Below are positions 10,541-20,854 of a stretch of 64,000 nt of DNA, piece by piece. The position numbers were made by a program, and so were the translations under genes. Numbering within the stretch: position 1 is the first letter of the stretch; every line of letters starts with the position of its first letter. The notes beneath the pieces were generated by a model. That model was given only the letters and a program-made list of their open reading frames with translations. It did not search any database and was not told where the DNA came from. The DNA lies in NCBI GenBank assembly GCA_963989385.1, contig OZ022511.1:7192001-7256000 (forward strand). The letters are read 5' to 3'. The stretch is from Ctena decussata. Its lineage: Eukaryota; Mollusca; Bivalvia; Lucinida; Lucinidae.

Positions 10541-11095
10541 GGGCTGATGGGAGATCATCTGTTGTCTCTGATTGGAGATCATCTGTTGCCTCTGATGGGA
10601 GATCATCTGTTGTCTCTGATGGGAGAATATCTGTCACTGATGGTAGATCATCTGTTGTCTCTAATGGGAGATTATCTGTTGTCTCTGATTGGAGATCATC
10701 TGTTGTCTCTGATGGGAGATCATCTGTTGTCTCTGATGGGAGAATATCTATTGTCACTGATGGTAGATCATCTGTTGTTTTCTGATTGGAGATCATCTGT
10801 TGTCTCTGATGGGAGATCATCTGTTGTCTCTGATGGGAGATTGTCTGTCTCTGATGGGAGATCATCTGTTGTCTCTGATGGGAGATCATCTGTTGTCTCT
10901 GGAGATCATCTGTTGTCTCTGATGGAAGATCATCTGTTGTCTCTGATGGGAGAATATCTGTTGTCACTGATGGTAGATCATCTGTTGTCTCTGATGAGAG
11001 ATCATCTGTTGTCTCTGATTGGAGATCATCTGTTGTCTCTGATGGGAGATCATTTGTTGTCTCTGATGGGAAAATATCTGTTGTCTCTGAAAAAA
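10541..11095. repeat. 24-bp minisatellite
   Basis: The unit GGGAGATCATCTGTTGTCTC plus TGAT repeats about 23 times with variants (GAATATCTG, GTAGATCAT) and a few 21- or 23-base units. Most units are multiples of three with no stop in some frames. Long open frames therefore appear on both strands (305 and 143 codons), best explained as artefacts of the repeat. Confidence 0.9.
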
Positions 11096-11805
11096 ATTCT
11101 GATTCCAGTTTTATCTTCCCACAATTGTGCGTATATGTGTAAATGGCATTGCTTATTTTATAGTTTTATATTCTATTTATTTTATGCTTTTATCAGGGAA
11201 GTTATATTGTGTTATAGTCATTCTGTAAATCTGAAATTCTTTTTCAGGAAAAAAATTACGTTTCATTGAATAAATTGTATATTACAATATTCATGTTAGA
11301 TAGGTCAGATGTTGTGAAGAAATATATGTCACAGGGCCATAGATAAGTGGCATATTTGATGATTCTGTCAGGATAATTATACAATTATTGATCTTTATTG
11401 AGGTGAATATGCAATTTTATTGACCTGCAAACTACATTACAACTGACTCAAAGAGGAGGTCAACATGTGAAGTTTAAAGGTAGAACAAACTGCATATTCA
11501 TCGAAAAACAGATGACATCAGGATAAAAAGTAATATTGTTTGACTGACTGGTCAACATTGCAAAATGTTGACTGTCATGTCATGTCAATACTGTCAATGA
11601 AATAATACAATTTTGCTTATTTTCTAAAGGGTATATTGTTGACCCTATTCTAGACAGCCTCATCTAGGTGGTTTAGATGAGGGATCACAACATTTATTTG
11701 AATGCAGTTTCACAAGAAATTCTCCCAAATTGTTGCCAGATGGAAATTAAAAACTCAACCTTCTGAATTCAGAACTGATAGCCAAAATATGACACTGCTA
11801 TTTGA
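11096..11805. other. Spacer with a family B remnant
   Basis: CCTCATCTAGGTGGTTTAGA and GAGGGATCACAACATTTATT at 11657-11700 look like one decayed arm of the family B hairpin. The rest is AT-rich and unassigned. Confidence 0.4.
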
Positions 11806-13133
11806 CTCATATGTATGTAAAGTTATTTGTACAAAACTGACAGCTTTGTAAAAGATAATTTGACTCATATGTAAAGTTATTTGTACAAAACTGACAGCTT
11901 TGTAAAAGATAATTTGACTCATATGTATGTAAAGTTATTTGTACAAAACTGACAGCTTTGTAAAAGATAATTTGACTCATATGTATGTAAAGTTATTTGT
12001 ACAAAACTGACAGCTTTGTAAAAGATAATTTGACTCATATGTATGTAAAGTTATTTGTACAAAACTGACAGCTTTGTAAAAGATAATTTGACTCATATGT
12101 ATGTAAAGTTATTTGTACAAAACTGACAGCTTTGTAAAAGATAATTTGACTCATATGTATGTAAAGTTATTTGTACAAAACTGACAGCTTTGTAAAAGAT
12201 AATTTGACTCATATGTATGTAAAGTTATTTGTACAAAACTGACAGCTTTGTAAAAGATAATTTGACTCATATGTATGTAAAGTTATTTGTACAAAACTGA
12301 CAGCTTTGTAAAAGATAATTTGACTCATATGTATGTAAAGTTATTTGTACAAAACTGACAGCTTTGTAAAAGATAATTTGACTCATATGTATGTAAAGTT
12401 ATTTGTACAAAACTGACAGCTTTGTAAAAGATAATTTGACTCATATGTATGTAAAGTTATTTGTACAAAACTTACAGCTTTGTAAAAGATAATTTGACTC
12501 ATATGTATGTAAAGTTATTTGTACAAAACTTTCAGCTTTGTAAAAGATAATTTGACTCATATGTATGTAAAGTTATTTGTACAAAACTTACAGCTTTGTA
12601 AAAGATAATTTGACTCATATGTATGTAAAGTTATTTGTACAAAACTTACAGCTTTGTAAAAGATAATTTGACTCATATGTATGTAAAGTTATTTGTACAA
12701 AACTTACAGCTTTGTAAAAGATAATTTGACTCATATGTATGTAAAGTTATTTGTACAAAACTTACAGCTTTGTAAAAGATAATTTGACTCATATGTATGT
12801 AAAGTTATTTGTACAAAACTTACAGCTTTGTAAAAGATAATTTGACTCATATGTATGTAAAGTTATTTGTACAAAACTTACAGCTTTGTAAAAGATAATT
12901 TGACTCATATGTATGTAAAGTTATTTGTACAAAACTTACAGCTTTGTAAAAGATAATTTGACTCATATGTATGTAAAGTTATTTGTACAAAACTTACAGC
13001 TTTGTAAAAGATAATTTGACTCATATGTATGTAAAGTTATTTGTACAAAACTTACAGCTTTGTAAAAGATAATTTGACTCATATGTATGTTAAGTTATTT
13101 GTACAAAACTTTCAGCTTTGTTAAAGATAAACT
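11806..13133. repeat. 58-bp satellite, 23 units
   Basis: The unit begins AATTTGACTCATATGTATGT, continues AAAGTTATTTGTACAAAACT, and ends ACAGCTTTGTAAAAGAT. The second unit lacks TATG (54 bp). Units 1-11 carry CTGACAGC and units 12-23 carry CTTACAGC (CTTTCAGC in two). Otherwise the units are almost identical, indicating recent expansion. Confidence 0.95.
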
Positions 13134-13136
13134 GGT

Positions 13137-13618
13137 GTTCTCACAAAAACCGGTCCTAAAAGTGCCCAAACCAAATTTTAGTTTGGCCTTTCTAAGGAGT
13201 TTGATGAAAATCTGGGCCCGGTTGTTCAAAACTAACGACGTCGTTAGTTAACGAGACGTTAAAATTTCAAACATTAATATCTCAAATACACCAATATTTT
13301 TTGTTGAAAGTATGTGAGAAGCTTTTGCAGTGCACGAGACGTTAAAATTTCAAACCTTAATATCTCAAATACACCAATATTTTTTGTTGAAAATATGTGA
13401 GAAGCTTTTGCAGTGCAAAAGCTTCTCACATTTTTTCAAAAAAAATATCAGTATATTTGGTAATGAAGTTGTAAAACACTAACGAGTTGACCTCTTAAAG
13501 ATCTCGTTAGGCTAAGGATGCTTTGAACAACTGGGCCCTGGTTTTCTCACAAAAATCCGTCCTGAAAGTGCCCAAACCAAATTTTAGTTTGGCCACTCTA
13601 AGGAGTTTGATGAAAATC
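13137..13618. repeat. Direct 77-bp repeats enclosing a MITE
   Basis: Blocks 13137-13212 and 13541-13618 share TGCCCAAACCAAATTTTAGT and AAGGAGTTTGATGAAAATC. The GGGCCC-ended element lies exactly between them. The duplication is far too long for a target-site duplication, so one flank was probably copied separately. Confidence 0.75.
13214..13538. mobile_element. GGGCCC-ended MITE, family C (325 bp)
   Basis: Ends are GGGCCCGGTTGTTCAAAACT and the inverted CTTTGAACAACTGGGCCC. Inner pairs are TAACGACGTCGTTAGTTAAC and hairpin-forming GTGAGAAGCTTTTGCA/TGCAAAAGCTTCTCAC. An 83-bp internal block (from GAGACGTTAAAATTTCAAAC) is tandemly duplicated, which the copy at 54844 lacks. Confidence 0.85.
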
Positions 13619-13717
13619 ACCAGTCATTTTACTTCAAGGCAAAAAGATACTTTATATATTAAAAGCATTGTTATATTTTGACAAACTAAATGCTGAAGCT
13701 TTATTTTTTTTTTAACT

Positions 13718-13930
13718 GAGCGGCAACACGAGAAAACCAACAAAGCGGTTGTGCGCCCAGCAAAGACTCAGATCAGTCCAGTCTGATCAGGGTCTTCACT
13801 GTCCACATGAAGGTAGCTTAGACCCTTAGATACCCTTTAAGCCCTTAGGGAAGACTTTTAGCAGACTGGGCAGATACCCAGGGAGATCTGTATCTGCACT
13901 GGGCGCACAACCACTTTGTTGGTTTTTGTC
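13718..13930. mobile_element. GAGCC palindromic element, left part, interrupted
   Basis: GAGCGGCAACACGAGAAAAC to TTGTTGGTTTTTGTC, where a 2.8-kb insertion breaks it. The missing right tip (TTGTGTCGTGGCTC) is found at 16722-16735. Confidence 0.85.
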
Positions 13931-16716
13931 GCACCTGCTTTAGCAAGGTGCGATATAGGAGTTCACTTTTCCGTCCGTCCGTCCGTCCGTCAGTCATTCC
14001 GTCCGTCCGTCCGTCCGTCCACAATTACCTCGACCCTAGTGTTTAAGTCCATTTCTCTCAAACTATGATACCTACAATCATGAAACTTGGTATAAAGTTT
14101 CTTCTTAGAGTGTTCTCAAGGTATGTTGCACTTTTTTCTACCCTTGACCTATATTTCACACTCTGCTGACTTCGTAAAATTCAATGTCCAAAATTACCTC
14201 GACCCTAGTGTTTAAGTCCATTTCTCTCAAACAATGATACCTACAATAGTCAAACCTGGTATAAAGTTTCTTGTCAGAAAGTTTGCAAGTTATGTTGCAC
14301 TTTTTCTACCCTTGACCTATATTTCATGCTCTGCTGACTTCGTAAAATTCAATGTCCAAAATTACCCCGACCCTAGTGTTTAAATCCATTTCTCTCAAAC
14401 TATGATGCCTGCAATCATTGAACCTGGTACTAAGTTTCTTCTTAGAATGTTCCTGAGGCACGTTGCACTTTTTTCTACCCTTGACCTATATTTAACCCTC
14501 TGCTGACTTAATAAATTTCACGTCAAAAATTACATTGACCCTAGCATTTTAGTCCATTTCTCTCAAAGTAGGATACCTAGAATCATCAAACCTGGCAATA
14601 AGTTTCTTCATAAAAAGGTCTCGAGGGTTATTATCCCCCGCCGAAGGCGGAGGGATATAGTTTTCTCCATGTCCGTCCGTCTGTCCTTCTGTCTGTCCGT
14701 CCGTCCTTCCGTCCGGAGCCATAACTACGTAACCACTGGACGGAATTTCATGAAACTTAAAATAAATATATATCACTATAACGCGCTGATGCACGCGAAG
14801 TTTCATCAGACTGGCTTCAGTAATGCATGAGTTATTGCCCTTTAATGGACTTAAAATTAATAAAATGAGTCATAACTAAGTAACCAAATATCAAAACTTC
14901 ATGAAACTTAAACTGAATATGTACCACCATAACACAGTTATGCACATAAAGTTTCACCAGAAGGGCATCAGTAGTGCATGAGTAATTGCCCTTTAATGGA
15001 TTTAAAATTAATAAAATGAGTCATAATTAAGTAACCAATTATCAAAACTTCATGAAACTTAAACTGAATATGTATCACAATGATGCGGTTATGCACATAA
15101 AATTTCCTCAGAAGGGCATCAGTAGTGCATGAGTTACTGCCCTTGAATCAATTTATGGTATAGTTTTCTCCATGTCCGTCCGTCTGTCCTTCTGTCTGTC
15201 CGTCCGTCCTTCCGTCCGTCCGTCCGGAGCCATAACTACGTAACCACTGGACGGAATTTCATGAAACTTAAAATAAATATATATTACTATAACGCGCTGA
15301 TGCACGCGAAGTTTCATCAGACTGGCTTCAGTAATGCATGAGTTATTGCCCTTTAATGGACTTAAAATTAATAAAATGAGTCATAACTAAGTAACCAAAT
15401 ATCTAAACTTCATGAAACTTAAACTGAATATGTACCACCATAACACGGTTATGCACATAAAGTTTCATTAGAAGGGCATCAGTAGTGCATGAGTAATTGC
15501 CCTTTAATGGATTTAAAATTAATAAAATGAGTCTTAATTAAGTAACCAATTATCAAAACTTCATGAAACTTAAACTGAATATGTATCACAATGATGCGGT
15601 TATGCACATAAAATTTCCTCAGAAGGGCATCAGTAGTGCATGAGTTACTGCCCTTGAATCAATTTATGGTTGACAAATTTAGCCGTAACTAAGTAATCAA
15701 TGAATAGAATTCTATGAAACTTATACTAAATATGTATCACCATATCACATTGGCGCATCTTATGTTTTGTCGGAATTGCTTGAGTAAGCAATGAGTTTTT
15801 GCCCTTGAATTGGTTTAAAATAAACAAATTGAGTCATAACCAAGTAACCAATAAATGGAATTTCATGAAACTTAAAATAATTAGGTACTGTCATGACACA
15901 GCAGTGCACATTAAGTTTTGACATAATTGCTGCATTAATGCATGATTCAATGCCCCTGAATGGATTTAAAATCCACAAATTAGCCATAACTTAGGTATCG
16001 GTGAACAAAATTTCTTGAAACTGAATAAAAAATGTATCATCATTGTGCAGTGATGCTGAGACAAGTGTAACAGCTTCAGCTTATATCTCACTTATCCCAG
16101 GGTTATTGCCCTTGATTTTATTTACAATCCACAAGTTCAGCCGTAACTAAGTAATCAGTGAATGAAATTTTATGTAACTTAAAATAAACCATAACCAAAT
16201 CAGCGCCACTTCGGCGGGGGATATAAATTCACTGAATTTGCTTGTTGCACTTCCTTCTGCCCTTGACCTTTATTTCAAGGGCTGTTGACTTTGTAAAATT
16301 GTACGTCCAACATGGCATTGGCCTCAGCATTTAAGCCTATTTCTCTTTAAACACAATGGTATAAGCATCAAACCGCTATGCTTGGTGTATATTTCATGTG
16401 CCCTGTTGGCTTTGGAAATTTATAGGTCAACCTGGCATCCACATTCATATGTACTCTAACATTAAAGTACATTTCGCACAATGTAGCCCATCAGAAGTGG
16501 CATAAAAGGTTTCTTGGATAGTTTAACTACTGTATACTTTTCATGATTATTTCATACTCTGTTCTGTTGAATTTTATGTCCAGAATGTCATCCTTCTTAG
16601 CTTGCAAGGCCAGTTCACTCAAATTTTTATACATGAATTCATGAAACCTAATCTAACCATGATCTCTGCTACTGTGGAAGAGCAAGGCAGGTGCGACATA
16701 GCAATCTGCGGAATTC
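13931..16716. mobile_element. 2.8-kb composite element D inserted in a GAGCC element
   Basis: It is flanked by TTGTC at 13926-13930 and 16717-16721. The left end is GCACCTGCTTTAGCAAGGTG and the right end contains the inverted CAAGGCAGGTGCGACATAG. It has CCGT-rich microsatellite near the left end, then about 150-bp units with ACCTCGACCCTAGTGTTTAA and TTTCTCTCAAACTATGATAC. No transposase was seen. A second element is nested inside. Confidence 0.75.
14631..16224. mobile_element. Nested element E with ATCCCCCGCCGAAG ends
   Basis: Left ATCCCCCGCCGAAGGCGG and right CTTCGGCGGGGGAT are inverted. The body has a CCGT/CTGT microsatellite and repeated CATAACTAAGTAACCA and TTTCATGAAACTTAAA motifs. A roughly 505-bp segment (14655-15157) is tandemly repeated at 15160-15668 with few differences. 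Confidence 0.75.
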
Positions 16717-16721
16717 TTGTC

Positions 16722-16735
16722 TTGTGTCGTGGCTC
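16722..16735. repeat. Right tip of the interrupted GAGCC element
   Basis: TTGTGTCGTGGCTC completes the copy that starts at 13718, proving that element D landed inside it. Confidence 0.8.
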
Positions 16736-16809
16736 AGTTTTTAAGTGGAAATGAAATTGAGCTTTTTCCAGGCATGTGTTTTTACTGTTTCATTCTCCAT
16801 TACTTAAAT

Positions 16810-17040
16810 GAGCTGCAACACAAGAAAACCAACAAAGTGGTTGTGAGCCCTGCACAGACTCAGATCAACCTGGGCATCCGCTCAGTCCAGTCAGACTCTT
16901 TGCTAAGGGCTTAAAGGATAGCTAAGGGTCTCAGCTATCTCCATGTGGACAGCGAAGACTCTAATCAGACTGGGCAGGTACCCAGGCTGATCTGAGTCTG
17001 TGCTGAGCGCACAACCATTTTATTGGTTTTCTCGTGTTGC
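16810..17040. mobile_element. GAGCC palindromic element
   Basis: GAGCTGCAACACAAGAAAAC to GGTTTTCTCGTGTTGC. The last bases are degraded. It follows 74 bp after the tip of the interrupted copy. Confidence 0.82.
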
Positions 17041-17354
17041 TAAATGTTGGCTAAAATCTTAGGCCATTTTGGAATGCTAATTTTATTCCAAACAAATTTC
17101 TTCTCTTTTACAAATGGGTCTGTAACACTATTATTATTTATTATATATGTGACTGTAAATTGTATGAAACTGTAAAGATAATAAATTATGATTAAAGTGA
17201 CAACATGTTGGCGTACGCGCATCTTTGTTTCTAATGCCCATGCTTCCTACAAAAAAAGAAATATATCTATAGTATTATGCTTTATCAAATATTTACAGTC
17301 CCACAGTCCCATCAGTTGCCGTATTTATTTGGCTTTAAGAGGTGGTGGTTTGGG

Positions 17355-17388
17355 AGTGTGTGTGTGTGTGTGAGGGGGGGGGGGGGGG
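17355..17388. repeat. GT microsatellite and 15-G run
   Basis: About eight GT units followed by A and then G at 17374-17388. Long G runs are often misread in length, so local frames here should not be trusted. Confidence 0.9.
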
Positions 17389-17455
17389 TTCTCCCGTTCC
17401 AAAATAATGCCAAATAGACAAATATATAAATCGGTCTTGTGTAGTTCTGCTGTTA

Positions 17456-17552
17456 GATGGGTTTTTCTCTTCAAAACAATCCCAAAAATCTAGATTTGTC
17501 GTAACAGACACATCTAGATTTTTGGGTTTGTTTTGGAAGAGAAAAACCCATC
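17456..17552. repeat. 97-bp hairpin
   Basis: GATGGGTTTTTCTCTTCAAA opposes GGAAGAGAAAAACCCATC, and AATCCCAAAAATCTAGAT opposes ATCTAGATTTTTGGGTTTG. Single-arm relatives are near 9510 and 29340. Confidence 0.8.
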
Positions 17553-17589
17553 TTTTAACCAAATGATTTTGGTATTTTATTAACTATAT

Positions 17590-17765
17590 ATGTCCTACAT
17601 AGTGTAATATTTACATTCTCAGTGCACTTATTGAAAAGCCCTATGGTGAACCATTAGAACATAATGTAGTTTGTACTTCAATAACTACATCAGTTCACCC
17701 GACGTCATACAACAATGACGTCAAAATAAACCATGGTTCTCCGCATATGATTGGCTGTGGGCAGC
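17590..17765. repeat. Second copy of the repeat at 365-560
   Basis: It shares TTGAAAAGCCCTATGG, AATGTAGTTTGTACTTCAAT, AATGACGTCAAAATAAACC and TGATTGG with the first copy. Confidence 0.6.
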
Positions 17766-18107
17766 ATTATAATTATATTGGAGGGGTTGTGGTTTTTACC
17801 TGAACATTTCTAGGTTAAAGGTAGATCTACTGGGCCTACAATTATCACTTTCTAAAAAAACAAACAAAAAACTTTTTTACTCCTGTTAAATGATCTGAAG
17901 AGCAGGTTTACATTATGCTACCACCATAAATCTGTTAACAGACTGCTGAAAAGCAGAAAACTGCCCAGGTAAGAGAATAATCTTTATGAAAACAGGCGTT
18001 TTTCCACTTGCTAGTAATTATTTAGGTTCCTCCAGAAATTCTGGACAGATGATTGGTTACCTAAATGCTGTTTTGGGAGACCCACATTTGCACTGATTTG
18101 CAATATA

Positions 18108-19017
18108 CGAGGAGCGTTCAAAAAGTAATGCAAATGACTTAATTTCTCGGTAACCAATATAAAAACAGAACTTCTGATTGCAAAAACACATACAGCTATG
18201 ATATGCGTAGGAAAGTCTGCAAACACGGTGTATTTTTTTAAAAGGGCGCATTTTTATCATCTTTGAAAGAGGTATACCCTAAAGACACTGCAGAATTTTA
18301 GTTTAGTAGGCCGTAATTTATATATCGTCAGTCTTTGATTTGTTTTTATTTTTGCTACTTAAAGACAATGTCCAGGCAATGTTGTCCTGTACATATCGCG
18401 GAAATGATTTTAAATCTGGGTTCCATACTGGCCCGGGAATATGGATTATGTAGCAAATCCATAGTAGCAAATTCCCCCTTTCTACCAAAAATTAAATGAT
18501 TTCGTAATGAAAACAAGTGTATTAGCATTCAAAATCTTGTCAGCAAGAGCATTTACATTGGTCAACGAAAACCTGTCAATAAATTCAAATTAGTGCCAAA
18601 AACGAAGCCTCTACAAGCTTTTCAAAATGACGTTAACGTATATTTCAATAACGTCATAAGAATTGCGCATTGCTTTGCCAGGAATAAATCGATAACAGTT
18701 GCCACCCTTCTAACTTTTGTATGAATATTGTAGGCAACAATGGACAAGCAACTGACAAAGATGAATTTTGTATTTGCAATGATATTTGACTTGAATGCCC
18801 AACACTGAAATGATTTTACATATGAAAATAGCCCAGTGGTATGACAGGGGCCTAACAAAATGCGTTGTAAGACAATATGGAAAGGTGTCTTTGTACAGCG
18901 TTTGGTATCATTGTAAAGACAAAATGTAGTGTTTTCAGCATATGCATAGCATTTGTACCCAGTTTTCCCCTAAACAAAGTTATAAGGCCATTTGCATTAC
19001 TTTTCGAACGCCCCTCG
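18108..19017. mobile_element. Mariner-like non-autonomous element (910 bp)
   Basis: Ends CGAGGAGCGTTCAAAAAGTA and the inverted TACTTTTCGAACGCCCCTCG, extended by ATGCAAATG/CATTTGCAT, are flanked by TA at 18106-18107 and 19018-19019. The CGAGGNGCGTTC..AAAGTAATGC pattern is typical of mariner-type termini. No mariner transposase motif is visible in any frame, so it is a deletion derivative or one with foreign filling. Confidence 0.8.
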
Positions 19018-19079
19018 TACATATGCGCTGGTTTTTAGCAGGACTTTGTGATGCAAAGACATGCTAATGAAATACCCTT

Positions 19080-19690
19080 TGCATGTTGGGTTTAGCTCAA
19101 TTTCTTAGTAGCTCAAGGGCTGGAGTCTTCAATCTTGCTCCATGGATACATCTGGGGGGAAGATCTACTGAAAGTTGTGATGCATATCTGGCAATGAGAT
19201 TTGCCATGAACATAGAAAAAATATTCACCTGTTGAGTTTAGCTCAGTTTCTAAGTAACGATAAGGACTAGAGACTTCAAACGTGCTCCATGGGTACGTCT
19301 GGGAAAGATTTACTGAAAGCAGTAATGCATATAGGGCCATGACCTACATTGTACGGGTGACTGAACATAGAAAAATATACTCACCTGTTGCATTTATCTC
19401 TGTTTCAAAGTAACCACAAGGGCAAGAGTCTTCAGACTTGTACCAAAGATACGTCTGAAAAAGATTTACTGAAAGCAGCTATGCATATTGTGCCATGACC
19501 TATATTTTATGGGTGACTGAACATAGCAAAAATATTCACCTGTTGAGTTTAGCTTAGTTTCTAAGTAACCACAAGGGACAGAGTATTCAAATGTGCTCCA
19601 TAGATACGTCTAGGGAAGATCTATCAAAGGCAGTGATGCATATTGGGCTGCGGGCTATATCTCATGGCCCAGTGATTTTGCCTTATATCT
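19080..19690. repeat. Tandem array of about 150-bp units, inverted relative to 25.4-26.0 kb
   Basis: Four units share GATCTACTGAAAG, ATGCATAT..GGCCATGACC, and TTGAGTTTAGCTCAGTTTCT. The same unit runs in the opposite orientation at 25430-26040. Confidence 0.75.
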
Positions 19691-19705
19691 ATGAGTAGAC
19701 TATAT

Positions 19706-19941
19706 AAGCCGCGACACGACAAAACCAACAATGTGGTTGTGCGGCCAGTGCAGACTCGGATCAGCCTGGGCATCCGCCCAGTCTGATCAGAGTCTTCGCT
19801 GTCCACATGGAGGTAGCTTAGACCCTTAGCTACCCTTTGAGCACTTAATGCAGAGTCTGGCCAAACTGGGCAGTTGCCCAGGCTGATCTGAGTCAGCGCT
19901 GGGCGCACAACCACATTGTTGGTTTTGTCGTGTCGCGGCTC
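19706..19941. mobile_element. GAGCC palindromic element
   Basis: AGCCGCGACACGACAAAACC at the left and GTCGTGTCGCGGCTC at the right. Read on the - strand, it gives a long open frame beginning near RHDKTN, a translation I have seen often for invertebrate repeats; I do not regard it as a protein. Confidence 0.87.
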
Positions 19942-20159
19942 AATTATGATGTAAGACAAGAATTGTCAGAAGACAATAAAGTATGACTGCGGGAGCTTTA
20001 CTTTAACGTGTACGTTTAATATGGACAATACCGGCCAAGTGAAACTAGAACTGTCAGCAAATCTGACTATACCCCCACTGTAGCGCTTCCAATGTAAATG
20101 GCCTGTTTACGGGAAAACAAAACATGAAATAAACAAGTCTACCATGTATGAGCAGTCTT

Positions 20160-20854
20160 TACTGAACAGTTGCTGAGAACTCTGCCATGAAAAGTGTCAT
20201 TAGTCATTTTCAAGTCATGCACCAAATTTGATCCGACACAGTTGATGAGAAATCTTTTAGGAAAAATAATAGTACTGAAATGCTGGAGAGAAAGAGAAGT
20301 GAATAAATACAAGAAAGAAAAAACAGGAAAAGGCCGATTCTCTATCCCATGATACAACTTGTCATTGTCAACCTGCATACCAAATATCAACTTTCTATCG
20401 TATACTGTTGGGGAGACATCTTTGACAAAAAGTGTTGAGAGAAAAAAAAAGGAACAAATACAGGAAAACAAATGAAGTGCATTTTCGATCCCAGAATACA
20501 AGCCATTCTCAGCCCATATACAAATAGCTAACTTCCACTTTGAACAAATGCTGAGAAATCTTTTACGAAAAATTATAGTACTAAATGCATGGAGAGAAAG
20601 AGAAGTGAACAAATTCAGAGAAGAATAAACAGGAGAAGGCTTGTTCTCTGTCCCATGGTACTTGTTATTATCAACCTGTATACCAAATATGAACTTTCTA
20701 TCTTATAATGCTGCTGGGACCTCTTTGACAAAAAAGTAAGGAGAGAGAGAAAAAGGAACATATACAGGGAAAAACAAAGAGGAGAGGATATTTCTCAATC
20801 CCAGGATACAACAGGTCATTGTCAACTTATATACAAAATATAAACCTTCCTTTT
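20160..20854. repeat. Tandem array of about 150-bp units, left part
   Basis: Units share GAGAGAAAGAGAAGTGAA, CCAAATATCAACTTTCTATC and GAGAAATCTTTTACGAAAAA. The array resumes at 23261 after a 2.4-kb insertion. Confidence 0.75.

Noticed and set aside
10352..11269. 305-codon open frame across the minisatellite, + strand
   Set aside because: It is open because the unit is 24 bp without stops. The opposite strand is open too, and no domain or conserved non-repeat part exists.
11806..13133. CRISPR-like array (regular repeats)
   Set aside because: Units are contiguous and nearly identical with no unique spacers, and the genome is eukaryotic.
19624..19959. 111-codon - strand frame (RHDKTNNVVVRPALTQISLG)
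   Set aside because: It is the translation of a GAGCC palindromic element, present in about 14 copies.
20139..20612. 157-codon - strand frame with serine- and phenylalanine-rich runs
   Set aside because: It lies in the 150-bp tandem array and the repeated phrases follow the array period.
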